Below are positions 6,238 through 8,099 of a stretch of 8,099 nucleotides of DNA, piece after piece. The notes beneath the pieces are model-generated. The model made no database searches. It was not told the origin of the DNA and saw only the letters and a list, made by a program, of their open reading frames with translations. The stretch is taken from NCBI GenBank assembly GCA_007131435.1, contig SLQM01000217.1:1-8099 (forward strand), written 5' to 3'. Position 1 is the first letter of the stretch, and every line of letters starts with the position of its first letter. The stretch is from Syntrophomonadaceae bacterium. GTDB lineage: Bacteria > Bacillota > Dethiobacteria > DTU022. The translations under genes were made by a program, and so were the position numbers.

Positions 6238-6765
6238 TTACAAATCAAGCAATCCATCAGGTAGCTTCACGGTAATTTTACCCTGTTGAAGATCGACCAT
6301 GATAATCATGCTTTTTACCATGGGAATAAGGATCTTGCCGTGATCCGGCAGCTCCCGGTCTACCTGAAGCAGGTCATGCCCACCGGTTGATATTAAATCA
6401 CTGACTATTCCCAGGCGCTCACCATTTTCAATGTAAACATCAAGCCCAACCAACTGGTCGTGATAGTAGCTGTTTTCTTCAAGGGGCAACCGGTCATGCT
6501 TTGATATAGCAACTATCATGTCACGAATGTTTTCCGCGTCTTCCCTGGTATCAATACCCCTGAATTTAATCAACCAGAAGCGCCCGGAAAGAGATGCTTT
6601 TTCAATAAACATTTCACAGCGTTCCGCCTGGGAAACCAAATTTACTTTATTTAAATATTTAATCCTGCCAGGCCAGTCTGTGTAAGGAAAAACCTTGACA
6701 GTTCCATCCAAACCATGCGGGGCAATTATTTTGCCTATCGCCGCATCATGCAGTTTATTGAACAA
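6238..6765 (-). CDS. rimM: 16S rRNA processing / 30S maturation factor RimM
   Basis: A cytoplasmic assembly factor that binds ribosomal protein S19 and helps mature the 30S head. The N-terminal RimM barrel begins at AAIGKIIAPHGLDGTVKV. A C-terminal PRC-barrel follows, with VGLDVY, STGGHDLLQV, ILIPMVK and a LPDGLLDL end. The frame is open further up to an ATG at 6834, giving 198 residues. That start would overlap khpA by 80 bases and add a stretch not seen in the family. I prefer TTG at 6763-6765, giving 175 residues, the normal length, and an 11-base overlap with the khpA stop. TTG codons at 6769-6777 are alternatives. No strong ribosome binding site is visible, so translation is probably coupled to khpA. 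The gene is secure; the start is uncertain. Confidence 0.9.
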   Translation of the reverse strand: MFNKLHDAAIGKIIAPHGLDGTVKVFPYTDWPGRIKYLNKVNLVSQAERCEMFIEKASLSGRFWLIKFRGIDTREDAENIRDMIVAISKHDRLPLEENSYYHDQLVGLDVYIENGERLGIVSDLISTGGHDLLQVDRELPDHGKILIPMVKSMIIMVDLQQGKITVKLPDGLLDL

Positions 6766-6985
6766 TTTCAACAACAACCCGTTTGTTTTCTTTAACAGCA
6801 GCCGCATTAACAACAGTCCTGATAGCTTTGGCAATACGGCCCTGCTTGCCTATCACCTTGCCCATATCTTCTTCGGCAACCCTTAACTCCAGTATAACCA
6901 GGCGCTCACTTTCAACAACCTGAACATCTACCTGTTCCGGGTTGTCAACCAGGGCCATGGCAATATGCTCCAATAACTGCTTCAT
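6755..6985 (-). CDS. khpA: KH-domain RNA-binding protein KhpA (YlqC)
   Basis: A 76-residue single KH domain protein. In other Firmicutes it pairs with KhpB (Jag/EloR) as an RNA-binding complex affecting cell elongation and some small RNAs. The diagnostic GxxG loop is GKQG at residues 46-49 within MGKVIGKQGRIAKAIRTVV, and the length is typical. The ATG start has a very strong GGGGAGG site at 6994-7000 with an 8-base spacer. It sits between rpsP (21 bases upstream) and rimM (overlapping its end), its usual position in this operon. KhpB is not in the window. Confidence 0.95.
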   Translation of the reverse strand: MKQLLEHIAMALVDNPEQVDVQVVESERLVILELRVAEEDMGKVIGKQGRIAKAIRTVVNAAAVKENKRVVVEIVQ

Positions 6986-7006
6986 CTTTTAAACCTCCCC
7001 ACCAGG

Positions 7007-7252
7007 CTACTTATTAAGGCCGGCTCTCTCCAGAAGAGCTTTAACAGTATCTGAAGGTTTAGCCCCTTTCGCCATCCATTGCTGGACTTTTTCCTCATCA
7101 ACCTCAAAGGTTGTCGGTTTAGTGGTCGGGTTGTAATAGCCAATCTCTTCAATAAAACGGCCATCACGCGGGTAACGGGAATCTGCCACCACTATCCGGT
7201 AAAAGGGTTTCTTTTTAGCTCCCATCCTTTTAAGCCTAATCCTTACTGCCAA
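7007..7252 (-). CDS. rpsP: 30S ribosomal protein S16
   Basis: A small-subunit protein needed early in 30S assembly. The product is 81 residues and starts MAVRIRLKRMGAKKKPFYRI, followed by VADSRYPRDGRFIEEIGYYNP, which matches the family from its first residue. I chose TTG at 7250-7252: GGAGG at 7261-7265 lies 8 bases before it and the resulting N-terminus is the canonical one. The in-frame GTG at 7259-7261 would add three residues but overlaps that ribosome binding site. The gene follows ffh after 57 bases and precedes khpA by 21 bases. Confidence 0.96.
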   Translation of the reverse strand: MAVRIRLKRMGAKKKPFYRIVVADSRYPRDGRFIEEIGYYNPTTKPTTFEVDEEKVQQWMAKGAKPSDTVKALLERAGLNK

Positions 7253-7309
7253 TACTATCACCTCCGCTATTAATAATTTCTTACTACTATTTATTACCAG
7301 GGTTCCACT

Positions 7310-8099
7310 TTAAAAAGGGAAGCCTTTCCTGCCTTTTTTAAATTTTTTCAAGGCGCCTTTTTTATCCATACTGCTCATCTGTTTAAACATTTTTTGCATC
7401 TGCGAAAACTGGTTCAAAAGACGGTTTACATCCTGCACGGTTGTACCGCTCCCGGCTGCAATACGTCGTCTCCGGCTGCTGTTTAAAACTGCCGGGTTAT
7501 GCCTTTCCTGGCGGGTCATAGAATTAATTATTGCTTCCACCCTAGTAAAATTACTTTCATTTAAGGCCATCTGCTTAACTTCTTTTGGCAACCCTCCGCC
7601 ACCAGGAATCATATTTAAAATATCTTCCATGGAGCCGAGGTTTTTAAGCTGGCCCAGTTGATCTTTAAAATCATCCAGGGTGAACTGCTGCTTACGAAGT
7701 TTTTCTTCCAGTTCCCTGGCTTTTTCCTTATCGACCGTTGCCTCTGCTTTTTCAATTAATGATAATACATCCCCCATGCCCAGGATGCGGGAGGCCATCC
7801 TGTCGGGGTGGAAAGGCTCTAGATCATCAATTTTTTCACCGATCCCAACAAATTTTACCGGGCAACCGGTAACCGCGCGGACAGACAGAGCTGCACCGCC
7901 ACGGGTATCTCCATCAAGCTTGGTTAAAATAACACCGCTTAAACCAACTGCTTCATTAAAAGACGAAGCTGCATTTACTGCATCCTGTCCCGTCATTGCA
8001 TCAACTACAAGCAAAATCTCTTCAGGGTTAACTGCCTCTTTAACCGCTTTAATTTCGGACATCATTTCTTCATCTATATGCAGGCGGCCTGCAGTATCG
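7310..8099 (-). CDS. ffh: Signal recognition particle protein Ffh (C-terminal part, 5' end outside window)
   Basis: Ffh binds SRP RNA and signal sequences of nascent membrane and secreted proteins and delivers them to FtsY. The frame runs through the right edge; 262 residues are visible, beginning inside the GTPase domain at the G3 motif DTAGR, about residues 1-5 of the fragment. Then come VDAMTGQDAV, the G4 motif TKLDGDTRGG (about 59-68) and GIGEKIDDLEPF. The M domain follows, with the SRP-RNA-binding SRRRRIAAGSGTTVQDVNRLL (about 208-228) and a Met-rich, Lys-rich tail ending GFPF. The in-frame ATG at 8063-8065 is internal, not the start, because the upstream codons also match the family. It heads the visible part of the operon. 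Confidence 0.97.
   Translation of the reverse strand, partial: DTAGRLHIDEEMMSEIKAVKEAVNPEEILLVVDAMTGQDAVNAASSFNEAVGLSGVILTKLDGDTRGGAALSVRAVTGCPVKFVGIGEKIDDLEPFHPDRMASRILGMGDVLSLIEKAEATVDKEKARELEEKLRKQQFTLDDFKDQLGQLKNLGSMEDILNMIPGGGGLPKEVKQMALNESNFTRVEAIINSMTRQERHNPAVLNSSRRRRIAAGSGTTVQDVNRLLNQFSQMQKMFKQMSSMDKKGALKKFKKGRKGFPF

Noticed and set aside
6982..7167. 61-codon minus-strand open frame within rpsP.
   Set aside because: It is a shifted-frame shadow of S16, whose own frame matches the family throughout.
1..8099. CRISPR array, toxin-antitoxin pair, prophage or biosynthetic cluster.
   Set aside because: There are no regularly spaced repeats, no integrase or transposase genes, and all supported genes are housekeeping or cell-wall genes.

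Overview
The window looks like a low-to-moderate GC Firmicute, most likely class Clostridia. This is inferred from three things: the gene order ffh-rpsP-khpA-rimM-trmD-rplS-lepB-rbgA-rnhB, strong GGAGG-type ribosome binding sites, and Bacillus/Clostridium-type protein architectures (N-terminally extended RNase HII, short single-span signal peptidase, RbgA). No genus can be named from the sequence alone.

Layout. Bases 1-212 are a non-coding, hairpin-rich stretch. It contains an imperfect palindrome resembling dispersed REP-like repeats, a TTGACA box and a T-run. On the + strand, 213-2447 encodes a large membrane-anchored or secreted N-acetylmuramoyl-L-alanine amidase with several wall-targeting modules in front of the zinc catalytic domain. 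Everything from 2515 to the right edge is one tightly packed minus-strand cluster, transcribed right to left: ffh (5' end outside the window), rpsP, khpA, rimM, trmD, rplS, lepB, rbgA, rnhB and a YraN/UPF0102 gene. The two transcription units converge at 2448-2514.

How the genes work together. The cluster serves the making and use of ribosomes. S16 and RimM act in 30S assembly. L19 and RbgA belong to the 50S subunit and its late maturation. TrmD methylates G37 of tRNAs to hold the reading frame. KhpA is a small KH RNA-binding protein. Ffh is the protein core of the signal recognition particle, and LepB removes signal peptides after export. RNase HII removes ribonucleotides from DNA, and YraN is a nuclease-fold protein of uncertain role.

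Most of the region is ordinary housekeeping DNA and I see no new defence, mobile or biosynthetic system. Points worth a second look are: an RbgA homologue with Ser where the catalytic His is expected and His for Asn in the G4 motif; a TrmD with Glu at the expected general-base Asp; a ten-A tract just before the amidase catalytic domain, where either frameshift hits a stop at once; unusually frequent TTG start codons (about six of the nine genes whose start lies in the window); a candidate extended -10 promoter inside the operon before rplS; and the repeat-like palindrome upstream of the amidase.
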